Source of the DNA: a virus
Reading direction: 5' to 3' (one strand)
IMG/VR virus record: IMGVR_UViG_3300042691_010171
Coordinates: 1-32,438 of that record
Length of the DNA stretch: 32,438 nucleotides
This document shows positions 14,062-20,712 of the stretch, in pieces. A program made the position numbers and the translations under genes. The number at the start of each line of letters is the position of its first letter. The stretch's first letter is position 1. Under the pieces are notes generated by a model. That model was not told where the DNA came from. It did not search any database and saw nothing but the letters and a program-made list of their open reading frames with translations.

Positions 14062-14351
14062 GCCGAATTAAAGTAACATATGTAGCAGTAGGTGCTGATG
14101 GGTGTAAACCCATAGCATCTGCTGAGACATTGGAAAATATAAAGCTAGGTTTAGACCATTACTACGCTGTAGATAAAGGGATGGCTAAATGTTTAAGCTG
14201 GAATCCATTTGACTCTAAGTACCCTGATAATTATGAGGGACACTATGAGTATGAATGGTTGAATGTAGTACGTGATAATGTTGAAGTAGAAATAGATACT
14301 GTTAAAGTATATTGTATAGATTTCTACCCAGAAACTAAATACGAGGTATAA
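14058..14351 (+). CDS. Unknown small protein (97 aa), GTG start
   Basis: It starts with GTG at 14058 in a GTGA overlap with the signal-peptide gene, and its TAA overlaps the next ATG by one base, so it is clearly operonic. MSRIKVTYVAVGADGCKPIA then an aromatic middle (DHYYAVDKGMAKCLSWNPFD) and GHYEYEWLNVVRDN. The C-terminus, VEIDTVKVYCIDFYPETKYEV, is beta-rich. No known family is recognised. Confidence 0.62.
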   Translation: MSRIKVTYVAVGADGCKPIASAETLENIKLGLDHYYAVDKGMAKCLSWNPFDSKYPDNYEGHYEYEWLNVVRDNVEVEIDTVKVYCIDFYPETKYEV

Positions 14352-14509
14352 TGCCGGACATAGCAATGTGTAATGGACAAACATGTCCCAAGAAAGATAC
14401 TTGTTTTAGGTATCTAGCTAAACCAAATGAGTTTAGGCAGAGTTATTTTCTAGGTATCCCATTGAGAGAAGATGGTACCTGTGAACACTATTGGGAGGTA
14501 AAGCTGTAA
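14351..14509 (+). CDS. Small Cys-rich putative zinc-binding phage protein (52 aa)
   Basis: It begins at ATG 14351, sharing one base with the previous TAA. The product holds five Cys: MCNGQTCPKKDTC (residues 6-18), plus the Cys at about 44 in DGTCEHYW. Three closely spaced Cys and a distal Cys-x-His could bind a metal ion. The pattern A-M-C-x-G-x-x-C-P-x-K-x-x-C-x-R-Y is one remembered from small proteins of many phages. No function is known to me. Confidence 0.68.
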   Translation: MPDIAMCNGQTCPKKDTCFRYLAKPNEFRQSYFLGIPLREDGTCEHYWEVKL

Positions 14510-14514
14510 AGTAT

Positions 14515-14661
14515 ATGAAAAAGCGAGCATCTAAGTTTAGAATATTCTTCGGAAACTTTTGGTGTTTGTTTTTTCATGCTTTTATCTTAGACAGACATGT
14601 CTACCGTGAGCCAAATGGACCACAGAAATGTACAAAGTGTGGTAGAATCTGGAACATTTAA
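14515..14661 (+). CDS. Small protein with CxxC motif (48 aa)
   Basis: ATG 14515 opens 48 codons, five bases after the previous stop: a basic N-terminus (MKKRASKFRIFFGNFWCLFF), a hydrophobic aromatic centre and a C-terminal KCTKCGRIW that resembles half of a zinc ribbon. It is shorter than the usual gene-finding cutoff but well placed in the operon. A membrane-associated or zinc-binding peptide is possible. Confidence 0.5.
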   Translation: MKKRASKFRIFFGNFWCLFFHAFILDRHVYREPNGPQKCTKCGRIWNI

Positions 14662-14670
14662 AATTTACAA

Positions 14671-14680
14671 AGGAGGTGAG
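14671..14680 (+). promoter_or_regulatory. Strong Shine-Dalgarno site AGGAGGTGAG
   Basis: One of the two best ribosome-binding sites seen by eye in the window (the other is AGGAGGAG before 9892). It sits two bases before ATG 14683 of a 14-codon frame, not at the following larger gene. Confidence 0.6.
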
Positions 14681-14682
14681 CA

Positions 14683-14727
14683 ATGAAAGTTTATCTTTTT
14701 TTACTAAACTTACTAAACTTGTTATAA
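14683..14727 (+). CDS. Possible 14-residue Leu-rich leader peptide
   Basis: After a strong Shine-Dalgarno site, ATG 14683 opens MKVYLFLLNLLNLL and a TAA directly abutting the ATG at 14728. Six of its fourteen codons are Leu. It could be a translational coupler or a leader peptide that controls the next gene; it could also be a remnant. Confidence 0.35.
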   Translation: MKVYLFLLNLLNLL

Positions 14728-14949
14728 ATGAGTAAAGCAATACTAGAATTTAATCTTCCTGAGGATGGTGATGATTTCCGTCATGCTGTTAATGGTGAGC
14801 AGTATTTCATTGCTCTTCACAATATTAGAGAAGATGTCAGACAAATCTGGAAATATAATAGCCTACCGGAAGAACAGTTTGATTTGGTAGATAGAATTTA
14901 CCAGATGATTAACCAAAGAATTAACGAAGGAGAAAAAGCCAATGATTAA
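14728..14949 (+). CDS. Conserved-type phage protein (73 aa), unknown function
   Basis: The start ATG 14728 abuts the stop of the leader-like peptide. MSKAILEFNLPEDGDDFRHA then VNGEQYFIALHNIREDVRQI and a C-terminal helix (EQFDLVDRIYQMINQRI). The opening A-x-L-E-F-N-L-P-E-D ... D-F-x-x-A-V-N-G is a pattern recalled from small proteins in many unrelated phages. The fold is probably a short beta pair plus helices. Its end overlaps the next gene by eight bases. Confidence 0.7.
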   Translation: MSKAILEFNLPEDGDDFRHAVNGEQYFIALHNIREDVRQIWKYNSLPEEQFDLVDRIYQMINQRINEGEKAND

Positions 14950-15400
14950 CAGTTTATGTACCCTTATTATATGGGGTGGTATGCACTATGCTAACCCTGA
15001 TTGGATGGATAAGCAAATCCCTGAATGGATGTGGTCTCGTTACGAGATAATTATTTATCCCTACGGTACACCATTAACTATGGACTATGACCCCAAAACT
15101 ACAGGGTTAATAGGATTTAGTGCCGGTGGACTAGATGTCCTGAAGAATTACAAGAAGGACTATGCCTTTATAGGACTAATAGATCCTAGTGCTCGAGAGA
15201 AGTTTGTAGATGTAGAGTATGGACCAAATACCTATATGATATACAACCAAAAGAACTGGGGAACTAGTAATACGTTTATGACACCACTAGCTAAAAAAAT
15301 TAACTCATGTGGTGGTACCGCTATTAGTGTTTCTATGAAGCATGCTGATATTCCAAGAAATTTCTTTAATAGCTATTTTAAAAATGATAAAGGAAGGTGA
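14942..15400 (+). CDS. Mini alpha/beta-hydrolase-like protein (152 aa)
   Basis: A nucleophile elbow GFSAG lies at residues 58-62 with Ser60 after a strand (TTGLIGFSAGGLDV). Asp81 follows the next strand (AFIGLIDPS), and His134 sits near the end (ISVSMKHADIP). Thus a Ser-Asp-His triad in the right order is visible. The opening LCTLIIWGGMHYA is a plausible first strand and oxyanion loop. At 152 residues it is shorter than usual alpha/beta hydrolases (over 200), so the cap is missing. It may be an esterase or peptidase-like enzyme; the substrate is unknown. It overlaps both neighbours. Confidence 0.68.
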   Translation: MINSLCTLIIWGGMHYANPDWMDKQIPEWMWSRYEIIIYPYGTPLTMDYDPKTTGLIGFSAGGLDVLKNYKKDYAFIGLIDPSAREKFVDVEYGPNTYMIYNQKNWGTSNTFMTPLAKKINSCGGTAISVSMKHADIPRNFFNSYFKNDKGR

Positions 15401-15680
15401 TCAAGTAGTATGCGTGGATGACGTGTTTGACCCACGTTCAATGGAGATAATACCCAATAGACCCAAGAAGGATAAGATTTATACTATTCGGGAGATGAGG
15501 TATTACGACATGCATGATAAAATGGGTGTAACTCTAGTAGAAGTAAAGAATGCTAAAAACGTAAAAGACTTTTTTGGTAAACTGCAGGAACCTAGTTTTA
15601 ATATCATTCGGTTTGTACCAATAGATAAGGTTCTAGATGAGATTAATATAGAAGAGATAGAAGAAGCATTTGCACTATGA
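15384..15680 (+). CDS. Small SH3-like conserved protein (98 aa)
   Basis: The ATG at 15384 (MIKEGDQVVCVDDVFDPRSM) is chosen over one at 15342 because the earlier segment is a shadow of the hydrolase gene. The pattern K-x-G-D-x-V-V-C-V-D-D ... K-I-Y-T-I-R-E ... V-T-L-V-E-V followed by EPSFNIIRFVPID recalls a small beta-barrel protein found in phages and Bacteroidota mobile DNA. No catalytic residues are seen. It overlaps the radical SAM gene by four bases. Confidence 0.65.
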   Translation: MIKEGDQVVCVDDVFDPRSMEIIPNRPKKDKIYTIREMRYYDMHDKMGVTLVEVKNAKNVKDFFGKLQEPSFNIIRFVPIDKVLDEINIEEIEEAFAL

Positions 15681-16570
15681 GTTTAGTAGAAGAAGTTACT
15701 CGGAAGTCTATGCAGATCAGACCTTCGGGTAGATCTACTGACTTCATTGCACCCAGTTTTGGGTACGGCTGTTTGTTTAACTGTGGTTACTGCTATATGA
15801 AAAGGCATAAACCTGAGGGGTTATCAGTAGCTAAGAATATAGAAGATGTTCTTACTGCTATTGACCATCACTCTTGGTTTGCTGATGTAGAGAAACCAAA
15901 TCAGACTCATGATCATTTTGTTACCTATGATATAGGTTGTAATGAGGACCTAGCTCTTCATTATAAGTTTTATGAGTTTCAGAAGATTGTAAAGTTCTTC
16001 AAGGAACATGATAAAGCATACGGTTCTTTTGCTACCAAGTATGTGAATCCTAAAATGTTGTCATTTAATCCTGGATATAAAATGAGGATTAGATTTAGTC
16101 TTATGCCAGAAACTATTAGACAAATTCTTGAGCCTAATACAAGTACTATAGCAGAAAGACTGCATGCTGTAAGGTTATTTCAAGATGCAGGATATGATGT
16201 ACATTTAAACTTTAGTCCTGTTGTTGTATATGATAACTGGTTGGAAGATTATAAAGAACTATTTCTTGATATCCATGATATGTCTGTAAGACAAGGATGG
16301 CATGAAGGATGTTGTGTTTATCCAGATAGACCGGTAAAAGCTGAGGTTATCTTCCTTACTCACAATAAGGATAAACACGAGTATAACCTGAAACATGGTA
16401 TACTAGGTGAGGAACTATTGTGGCGTCCTGATATACAGGAGGACAAAGTATCTGAGTATGGTGGAGAGAATATTAGATACAAGAGTGGTCTTAAAGAAGA
16501 CTACATTAGATCCTTTAGATCTCTCCATGATTTAATAATACCGTGGAATACAATTAGATACATTTTTTAA
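15677..16570 (+). CDS. Radical SAM protein of the spore photoproduct lyase type (297 aa)
   Basis: The iron-sulfur cluster motif C-x3-C-x2-C is present as CLFNCGYC at residues 32-39. Later segments IRFSLMPETIRQILEPNTST (138-157), ERLHAVRLFQDAGYDV and FSPVVVYDNWLEDY (179-192) follow the spore photoproduct lyase (SplB) family closely. That enzyme uses S-adenosylmethionine to reverse a UV-made thymine dimer. The length is a little under SplB (about 340). Other members of this group act on unknown substrates, so DNA-lesion repair is likely but not proven. The catalytic Cys of SplB (Cys141 in B. subtilis) has no clear counterpart by eye. It overlaps the preceding gene by four bases. Confidence 0.82.
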   Translation: MSLVEEVTRKSMQIRPSGRSTDFIAPSFGYGCLFNCGYCYMKRHKPEGLSVAKNIEDVLTAIDHHSWFADVEKPNQTHDHFVTYDIGCNEDLALHYKFYEFQKIVKFFKEHDKAYGSFATKYVNPKMLSFNPGYKMRIRFSLMPETIRQILEPNTSTIAERLHAVRLFQDAGYDVHLNFSPVVVYDNWLEDYKELFLDIHDMSVRQGWHEGCCVYPDRPVKAEVIFLTHNKDKHEYNLKHGILGEELLWRPDIQEDKVSEYGGENIRYKSGLKEDYIRSFRSLHDLIIPWNTIRYIF

Positions 16571-16572
16571 TT

Positions 16573-16998
16573 ATGCCGGAAAAACTTACAGGACCTTGTT
16601 ATCATCTGTTTTTAGATGATGAGAGATTAGCTAAGGATGCTTTTGAGTATACACAGAATCCTCTTTATGCAGATAGAAAATGGCATACAGTTAAGACCTA
16701 CGAAGAGTTTGTAGATTATGTAGCTAATATGTATGCTGAAGACAAGTTACCATTCATTATATCATTTGATCACGATCTTGGTGATAATACTCTTAGTGGA
16801 TATGACTGTGCAAAGTGGCTAATAAATTTTTGTATAGATACTGATAGTCCTTTACCAATATGTATGGTTCACTCTATGAATCCAGTTGGTAAGGCTAACA
16901 TAATTAGCTTGTTAAAAAGTTTTAAATGTGAATATTGTGAGGGCGAAGGCTATCACAAGATGAGCTGTGTTAAAAGTAAAAATCCTACTTTATATTAG
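16573..16998 (+). CDS. Cyclic-phosphate-processing receiver-like protein (141 aa)
   Basis: FLDDER at residues 13-18, a W-x-x-V-K-T-Y-E-E-F segment at 37-46, SFDHDLG at 64-70, SGYDCAKWLINFC at 75-87 and VHSMNPVGKANI at 99-110 together match the receiver-like domain predicted to work in cyclic-phosphate or nucleotide processing (cREC). Such domains are common in phages, often near RNA-repair or NAD-linked genes. The C-terminus adds CEYCEGEG, a possible metal-binding turn. It is not a normal two-component regulator: the acidic cluster is kept but partner kinases are absent. It lies two bases after the radical SAM gene. Confidence 0.75.
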   Translation: MPEKLTGPCYHLFLDDERLAKDAFEYTQNPLYADRKWHTVKTYEEFVDYVANMYAEDKLPFIISFDHDLGDNTLSGYDCAKWLINFCIDTDSPLPICMVHSMNPVGKANIISLLKSFKCEYCEGEGYHKMSCVKSKNPTLY

Positions 16999-17002
16999 CA
17001 AA

Positions 17003-17407
17003 ATGAAAACAAACACCTCTTCACCTATTACTAACGGTATTATGATGATGGCAGTTTCTGCTGGGTTTGCATTTATCGGAGGTTTAATAACCGACTGGTT
17101 ATTTTACGTAGGATTAGTAATGGGTTTTTTATTTGTTCTTCTATGGGCTCTTAGTTACAAGTTTAACTTGTTTATGGAGTCTAAGATTAAAATTTTTAAG
17201 TACATCAAGTTTGATTTTAAGAATGATCCTAAACATTATATAGGATTGATTCTTATCTGGCTTGTTGTATTATTCTGGTTATTCAAGGATATCCTTGAGT
17301 ACAGAGAGATAGGTACTGATGTTTTTTTAGGTTTGTTCAGTGTCTATTTAGTATCTTGTGTCATGATCCTTTGGGGTTACTTTAAAGATTATGACCGACT
17401 ACCCTAA
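17003..17407 (+). CDS. Integral membrane protein, about four transmembrane helices (134 aa)
   Basis: ATG 17003 (MKTNTSSPITNG) is preferred because the earlier frame start overlaps the previous gene. Hydrophobic segments lie around residues 13-32, 34-52, 80-97 and 107-126, separated by a basic loop (MESKIKIFKYIKFDFKNDPK) that should face the cytoplasm. No known transporter or holin pattern is recognised. It could be a host-envelope modifier; a holin is possible but there is no lysin next to it. Confidence 0.65.
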   Translation: MKTNTSSPITNGIMMMAVSAGFAFIGGLITDWLFYVGLVMGFLFVLLWALSYKFNLFMESKIKIFKYIKFDFKNDPKHYIGLILIWLVVLFWLFKDILEYREIGTDVFLGLFSVYLVSCVMILWGYFKDYDRLP

Positions 17408-17439
17408 ACTTATTTACATATACTGGGATGAACCCAGTA

Positions 17440-17511
17440 TTCCTGTTAGCTTAACTGGTAAAGCTCCTGATATTCAGGAAAATGTAGGTTCGACTCCTAC
17501 ACAGGAAACCA
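17440..17511 (+). tRNA. tRNA-like gene with a shortened anticodon arm, CCA encoded, identity unclear
   Basis: The acceptor stem TTCCTGT/ACAGGAA (7 bp), D arm GCTT-AACTGGTA-AAGC, T arm GTAGG-TTCGACT-CCTAC, discriminator A and encoded CCA (17509-17511) are all canonical. The anticodon region is TCCTGA-TAT-TCAGGA, four bases shorter than normal: either a 5-6 bp stem with a 3-base loop, or a 4-bp stem with loop GATATTC and TAT in the anticodon place (Ile, AUA), but with A instead of U at position 33. It is either a truncated, non-decoding tRNA or an unusual functional one. Confidence 0.65.
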
Positions 17512-17520
17512 AACAATCTT

Positions 17521-17847
17521 ATGACTGAGCTAGAAAAGGAAAAAATTCAGATTCTAAACTTACTTGTATGGTTACAAGTGTCTGTATTTAGTGCTGATGA
17601 GTGTTCTACAATCAAATGGTTTAATAGAAACCAAACCAAAATGTTATTAAACAGACTGGTAGATACTATTGACAAAGAACACGGAGTTGTTATAAAAGAA
17701 CTATGGAATGCAGAAGGTGTCAATATGGATGACGCTATGCGTGAAGTAGTAAAATTCAGCGAGCTTATATCTAGAATTCCTTATTACCGAATACCGGATT
17801 TAAATAAGGTTATCCAGCAGTATATGGACACAGAAGGTAAGGATTAG
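17521..17847 (+). CDS. Unknown protein (108 aa)
   Basis: The ATG at 17521 comes nine bases after the tRNA-like gene. The protein is helical: MTELEKEKIQILNLLVWLQV, then FSADECSTIKWFNRNQTKML and a long C-terminal helix. The stretch SVFSADECSTIKWF resembles SVYSADELSIMHWD in the gene at 20237, so they may be distant relatives. The stop overlaps the stop of the opposite-strand gene by four bases. Function unknown. Confidence 0.6.
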   Translation: MTELEKEKIQILNLLVWLQVSVFSADECSTIKWFNRNQTKMLLNRLVDTIDKEHGVVIKELWNAEGVNMDDAMREVVKFSELISRIPYYRIPDLNKVIQQYMDTEGKD

Positions 17848-18071
17848 TTCTTATCAATCTTTGCTTTTATAAACAAGTGTCTTTTCTCTTGTTCTGCTGC
17901 CATTATCGCCATTATACCTCTAAGTTCTTCATAGGTTATTTGTACGACCATGTTTTCTTCGGCATCAATAACTTGGAACACCTCTGAGTCTATGTAGATC
18001 TCAGGAGTATCGTACTCTCCATCCATTGTAAATGGAGGTTTGTATAGTCCAGCTTTGATGTAAGTAGGCAT
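17844..18071 (-). CDS. Small unknown protein downstream of the phosphoesterase (75 aa)
   Basis: Its ATG overlaps the TAA of the phosphoesterase gene by one base, so both form a two-gene minus-strand operon. MPTYIKAGLYKPPFTMDGEY then a beta-rich segment and a helix, ITYEELRGIMAIMAAEQEKR. The context suggests a helper of the phosphoesterase, without direct evidence. Confidence 0.65.
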   Translation of the reverse strand: MPTYIKAGLYKPPFTMDGEYDTPEIYIDSEVFQVIDAEENMVVQITYEELRGIMAIMAAEQEKRHLFIKAKIDKN

Positions 18072-19075
18072 TATCGTATCTCCCCATTGTCTATTGTAAG
18101 GTTTTGTACACTAAAGTTACCACCTGGTTTCATAGTTACAATAGCAAAACCATGTACCCACTCATTGTATGGGAGATAATCAGGAGATAACTCACACAGA
18201 CATCCTGTTGAGAAGCCTCCGTGGTATTGCCCATCCATGTTTTTATCTAGATAACTACTGGATCTGTGGTAGTGACCACAAAGAGTATTGACTTTTGATT
18301 TGCCATAGATATACTTGGCAGGGTATACACCACCGGCACCTTTATACTCATGACCGTGGATGATGTTAAGATTACCTGCTTTAATTACAGTGTACTTATC
18401 TATTAGTATCACATGGTGTTTAGCAAACTCTAGTAGTATCTCTAGTCTAAACTCCTCACAATCAAGTATTTCAGGAGCTTTGACCATTAGCCATCTCTCT
18501 AGTCTCATCTCATGGTTACCAATCTTGTAGTATATCTGTGCTTTTGGGAAAGCCATTCTGAGTTCATTGAGGAACCATTTACCTAGCTTAATTTCTTCAC
18601 GGAATTTAGGTTTACTTGGGTCTTTAGAGAAATCAGATAAACCATAAAAGTCTAGTATGTCTCCATTAAGGATAATGCAGTCTACTTCTTCTTTTATACC
18701 ATATGCTATTGCTGCTCTAAGCGCTTTCACATTATGGTAAGGAAAGTGGATATCAGATAGAACTAGAATCTTTTTGGTACTGGTGGCTAGTACGTAGGGT
18801 TCTCTTATCTCCTCAAATGATTCCGGGATATCATCAAATGGACTGTAGTTGTAGGTAGGCTCTCTGAGTATTTCTTTATTAGCTACCTTTTTTCTGTTTT
18901 GCTTTCCTTTAAGTCCAGTATAATACCTGAGAGTATCTCTAGCATGTTCTACACCATTAAAGTGCAGAGAATTTTCTTCGTATACTTTTTTAGCTAGAGT
19001 AAGAATGGGAGTTTTTGGGAACTTCTTTAAGGCTGCTGTACAAATTTCACCCTGTTTGGTTTGTTTTCTTGCCAT
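18071..19075 (-). CDS. Calcineurin-like metallophosphoesterase (334 aa)
   Basis: All signature motifs are present: SDIH (residues 107-110), GDILD (138-142), GNHE (186-189), HGHE (240-243) and GHYHR (267-271). These bind two metal ions and catalyse phosphoester cleavage. An N-terminal region of about 100 residues is basic and helical (LARKQTKQGE and KNRKKV-like segments), which could bind DNA or RNA. The start is ATG 19075 (MARKQTKQ); a TTG seven codons upstream is less likely. Such proteins occur widely in phages; substrates may be nucleic acid, cyclic nucleotides or protein. It is divergent from the gene at 19122. Confidence 0.88.
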   Translation of the reverse strand: MARKQTKQGEICTAALKKFPKTPILTLAKKVYEENSLHFNGVEHARDTLRYYTGLKGKQNRKKVANKEILREPTYNYSPFDDIPESFEEIREPYVLATSTKKILVLSDIHFPYHNVKALRAAIAYGIKEEVDCIILNGDILDFYGLSDFSKDPSKPKFREEIKLGKWFLNELRMAFPKAQIYYKIGNHEMRLERWLMVKAPEILDCEEFRLEILLEFAKHHVILIDKYTVIKAGNLNIIHGHEYKGAGGVYPAKYIYGKSKVNTLCGHYHRSSSYLDKNMDGQYHGGFSTGCLCELSPDYLPYNEWVHGFAIVTMKPGGNFSVQNLTIDNGEIR

Positions 19076-19121
19076 CAGTAAGTCTTTATTAATCAAAATA
19101 CTATAAATAACTCAATAAACA

Positions 19122-19571
19122 ATGAGAAAAGTGGATGTAAACCTTACAAGAGAAACTATTAAGCTGAAAATCAAGAAGTTAATGAAACAGTCTGTATTGG
19201 ATGAAAGCCCTTTACTTGTAGACTTTTTTGTAAATACGATAATCAGTCAGTCATTTGGTGTAAAGAATTTATTGTTGGCTGAAGCAGGTGAACTAGATAA
19301 AGATTATTACCCAGTAGGTACAGTAGTACAGTTTCCTTTTAAAAGAACGGGTGAGTATTATAGTACAAGTAGGAGGGATAAAATGGAACAAAACCCTGAT
19401 GACTATGGGCTCAAAGGTGAGTTCTTACAGGGTATTATTGTAGATGTGTATCCGTTTAGTTCTAAACATGATTATACGGTATTGTATAAAGGTTTAAACT
19501 ATCATGATGAACCAGAGGATGGTTTAGTAGAACTAGAAATATCCGACGTAAAAATTTATGAATATGAGTGA
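19122..19571 (+). CDS. Unknown protein (149 aa)
   Basis: ATG 19122 follows an A-rich 46-base divergent gap. The first half is helical and basic (LTRETIKLKIKKLMKQ). The second half is beta-rich: VGTVVQFPFKR then FLQGIIVDVYPFSSKHDYTV and LVELEISDVKIYEYE, like a small SH3-type barrel. No catalytic motif is seen. It overlaps the next gene by 14 bases. Confidence 0.62.
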   Translation: MRKVDVNLTRETIKLKIKKLMKQSVLDESPLLVDFFVNTIISQSFGVKNLLLAEAGELDKDYYPVGTVVQFPFKRTGEYYSTSRRDKMEQNPDDYGLKGEFLQGIIVDVYPFSSKHDYTVLYKGLNYHDEPEDGLVELEISDVKIYEYE

Positions 19572-19794
19572 AAGAATTCAAGATCAACGCCCTGTATACA
19601 TGGGCACGTTTAGTAAGTATACCCGAGCATTTGAATCGCGTGTAGCCTTATTAGAGAACGATGTGCAACAGCACAAAAGGTTAATTAAAAGACAAATAGA
19701 AAGAACAGAAAAAATAGAAAGGACTGCTAAAATTGCTGCTATTTCTAGCGCTATTATAACATTGATAGCTATATGTATGCTACAATTTTTGTAA
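19558..19794 (+). CDS. Coiled-coil protein with C-terminal membrane anchor (78 aa)
   Basis: Residues about 25-57 form a charged helix with heptad spacing (RVALLENDVQQHKRLIKRQI and ERTEKIERTAK). Residues about 58-77 are a hydrophobic segment (IAAISSAIITLIAICMLQFL) ending at the C-terminus, so this is a tail-anchored membrane protein facing the cytoplasm. Start may be ATG 19558 or the ATG at 19564. Spanin- or holin-like roles are possible but have no support here. Confidence 0.62.
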   Translation: MNMSERIQDQRPVYMGTFSKYTRAFESRVALLENDVQQHKRLIKRQIERTEKIERTAKIAAISSAIITLIAICMLQFL

Positions 19795-19805
19795 TAACTA
19801 TTTGA

Positions 19806-20153
19806 TTGTCACATAGTTTTTCTTATGAAAAGTGTACCTTTGATATAGAAACTATGTACTATCAGCTGCCGAATGGAAAAGTGGTGCAGATGTCTGTAGA
19901 AGAGTATCTTAATTTAACCAAAAGAGACATTCAATACTTACTTAGCATCAACGCTGGGGATTATATATCAAATCCCTGGACAGGTTCGGTTATCTCTAGC
20001 ATGAAAAAAGAGTTAGAAGACTCTGAAGATGAAGAGGAGTCAGATGCTGTAATCTTTGAAAACGCAGAAGAAATAGAAACATTCTTTGAGGAGTTCTTCC
20101 CCGAAGATTTTGATGATCCGGATCCTAGAATAGATCTAGACTTTAATTCTTAA
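19806..20153 (+). CDS. Unknown acidic protein (115 aa; TTG start, or 99 aa from ATG 19854)
   Basis: The frame opens right after an in-frame TGA with TTG at 19806; the first ATG is at 19854 (MYYQLPNGKVVQMSVEEYLN). The sequence just upstream of that ATG, FDIETMYYQLPNGK, looks protein-like, so the TTG start is kept. Residues 20-50 resemble a small phage domain with L-P-N-G-K ... V-E-E-Y-L-N-L-T ... D-I-Q-Y-L. The last 45 residues are strongly acidic (SEDEEESD and FEEFFPEDFDDPDPRIDLDF), possibly a partner-binding tail. Confidence 0.6.
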   Translation: MSHSFSYEKCTFDIETMYYQLPNGKVVQMSVEEYLNLTKRDIQYLLSINAGDYISNPWTGSVISSMKKELEDSEDEEESDAVIFENAEEIETFFEEFFPEDFDDPDPRIDLDFNS

Positions 20154-20170
20154 TGTGTCGTATAAATCCA

Positions 20171-20199
20171 TCATTAAGGGCTTTTTGTCCCCTTAATGA
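20171..20199 (+). terminator. Inverted repeat after 20153, likely terminator
   Basis: TCATTAAGGG (20171-20180) pairs with CCCTTAATGA (20190-20199). The T run is in the loop rather than downstream, so this is not a textbook terminator. Confidence 0.5.
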
Positions 20200-20215
20200 C
20201 GCATTATTCAGTCAG

Positions 20216-20223
20216 TAAATTTG
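20216..20223 (+). promoter_or_regulatory. Possible -7 box TAAATTTG before the gene at 20237
   Basis: It matches TAnnTTTG, lies between a hairpin and the ATG at 20237, and leaves a short leader. A clear -33 TTTG is not found at the expected distance. Confidence 0.33.
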
Positions 20224-20236
20224 TAAATCTATCTAT

Positions 20237-20710
20237 ATGAAAAAGCAATCCCGTGTTCAGCATACGGAGTATTCCGGTAAGCTGAGTGAGTATCAACTGT
20301 ATGGTAACCCTAGCCAGCGGTTTTTTGAGTATGAGAGGGATGAGTTCAATGCTTATCAGAATTTTCTGTATAAGCGAGCTCTATTTGGTTTATCTGTATA
20401 TTCAGCTGATGAGCTGAGTATAATGCACTGGGACAAGAAGAAACGTATCCAGAAAGTGCATCTGAGAACTCAGAACGTTCTTAATTTGTGGAAGCAGGAG
20501 ATTATTAACTCTACTGTAAACAAGATCTTCAGTACTTTGTTTCATCACAGTTCCTTTGCTAAGGACATGGTGGAGAAATTTGGTAATGATACAGATCCTA
20601 ACTACATTAGCAAGGTTAATTTTAAGGAACTTGGTATTGATAAGAGGCAGATTGTCACTAAATTAATACAAGAGAAAATCTTACCTGTTAACTTTTACGA
20701 ATTATCCTGA
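20237..20710 (+). CDS. Conserved-type phage protein (157 aa), unknown function
   Basis: The protein is basic and helical. Residues 47-85 (KRALFGLSVYSADELSIMHW then KKKRIQKVHLRTQNVLNLWK) form a pattern I recall from other Bacteroidota phage genomes. SVYSADELS is shared in form with the gene at 17521. The C-terminal half holds Phe- and His-rich helices (FSTLFHHSSFAKDMVEKF) and a short basic end. No nuclease or polymerase motif is visible. The gene starts a run of five tightly linked genes. Confidence 0.68.
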   Translation: MKKQSRVQHTEYSGKLSEYQLYGNPSQRFFEYERDEFNAYQNFLYKRALFGLSVYSADELSIMHWDKKKRIQKVHLRTQNVLNLWKQEIINSTVNKIFSTLFHHSSFAKDMVEKFGNDTDPNYISKVNFKELGIDKRQIVTKLIQEKILPVNFYELS

Positions 20711-20712
20711 GT

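Noticed and set aside
14193-14384. A minus-strand frame of 63 codons
   Set aside because: Shadow of the overlapping plus-strand operon genes; Phe/Ile/Tyr-rich composition is typical of such shadows.
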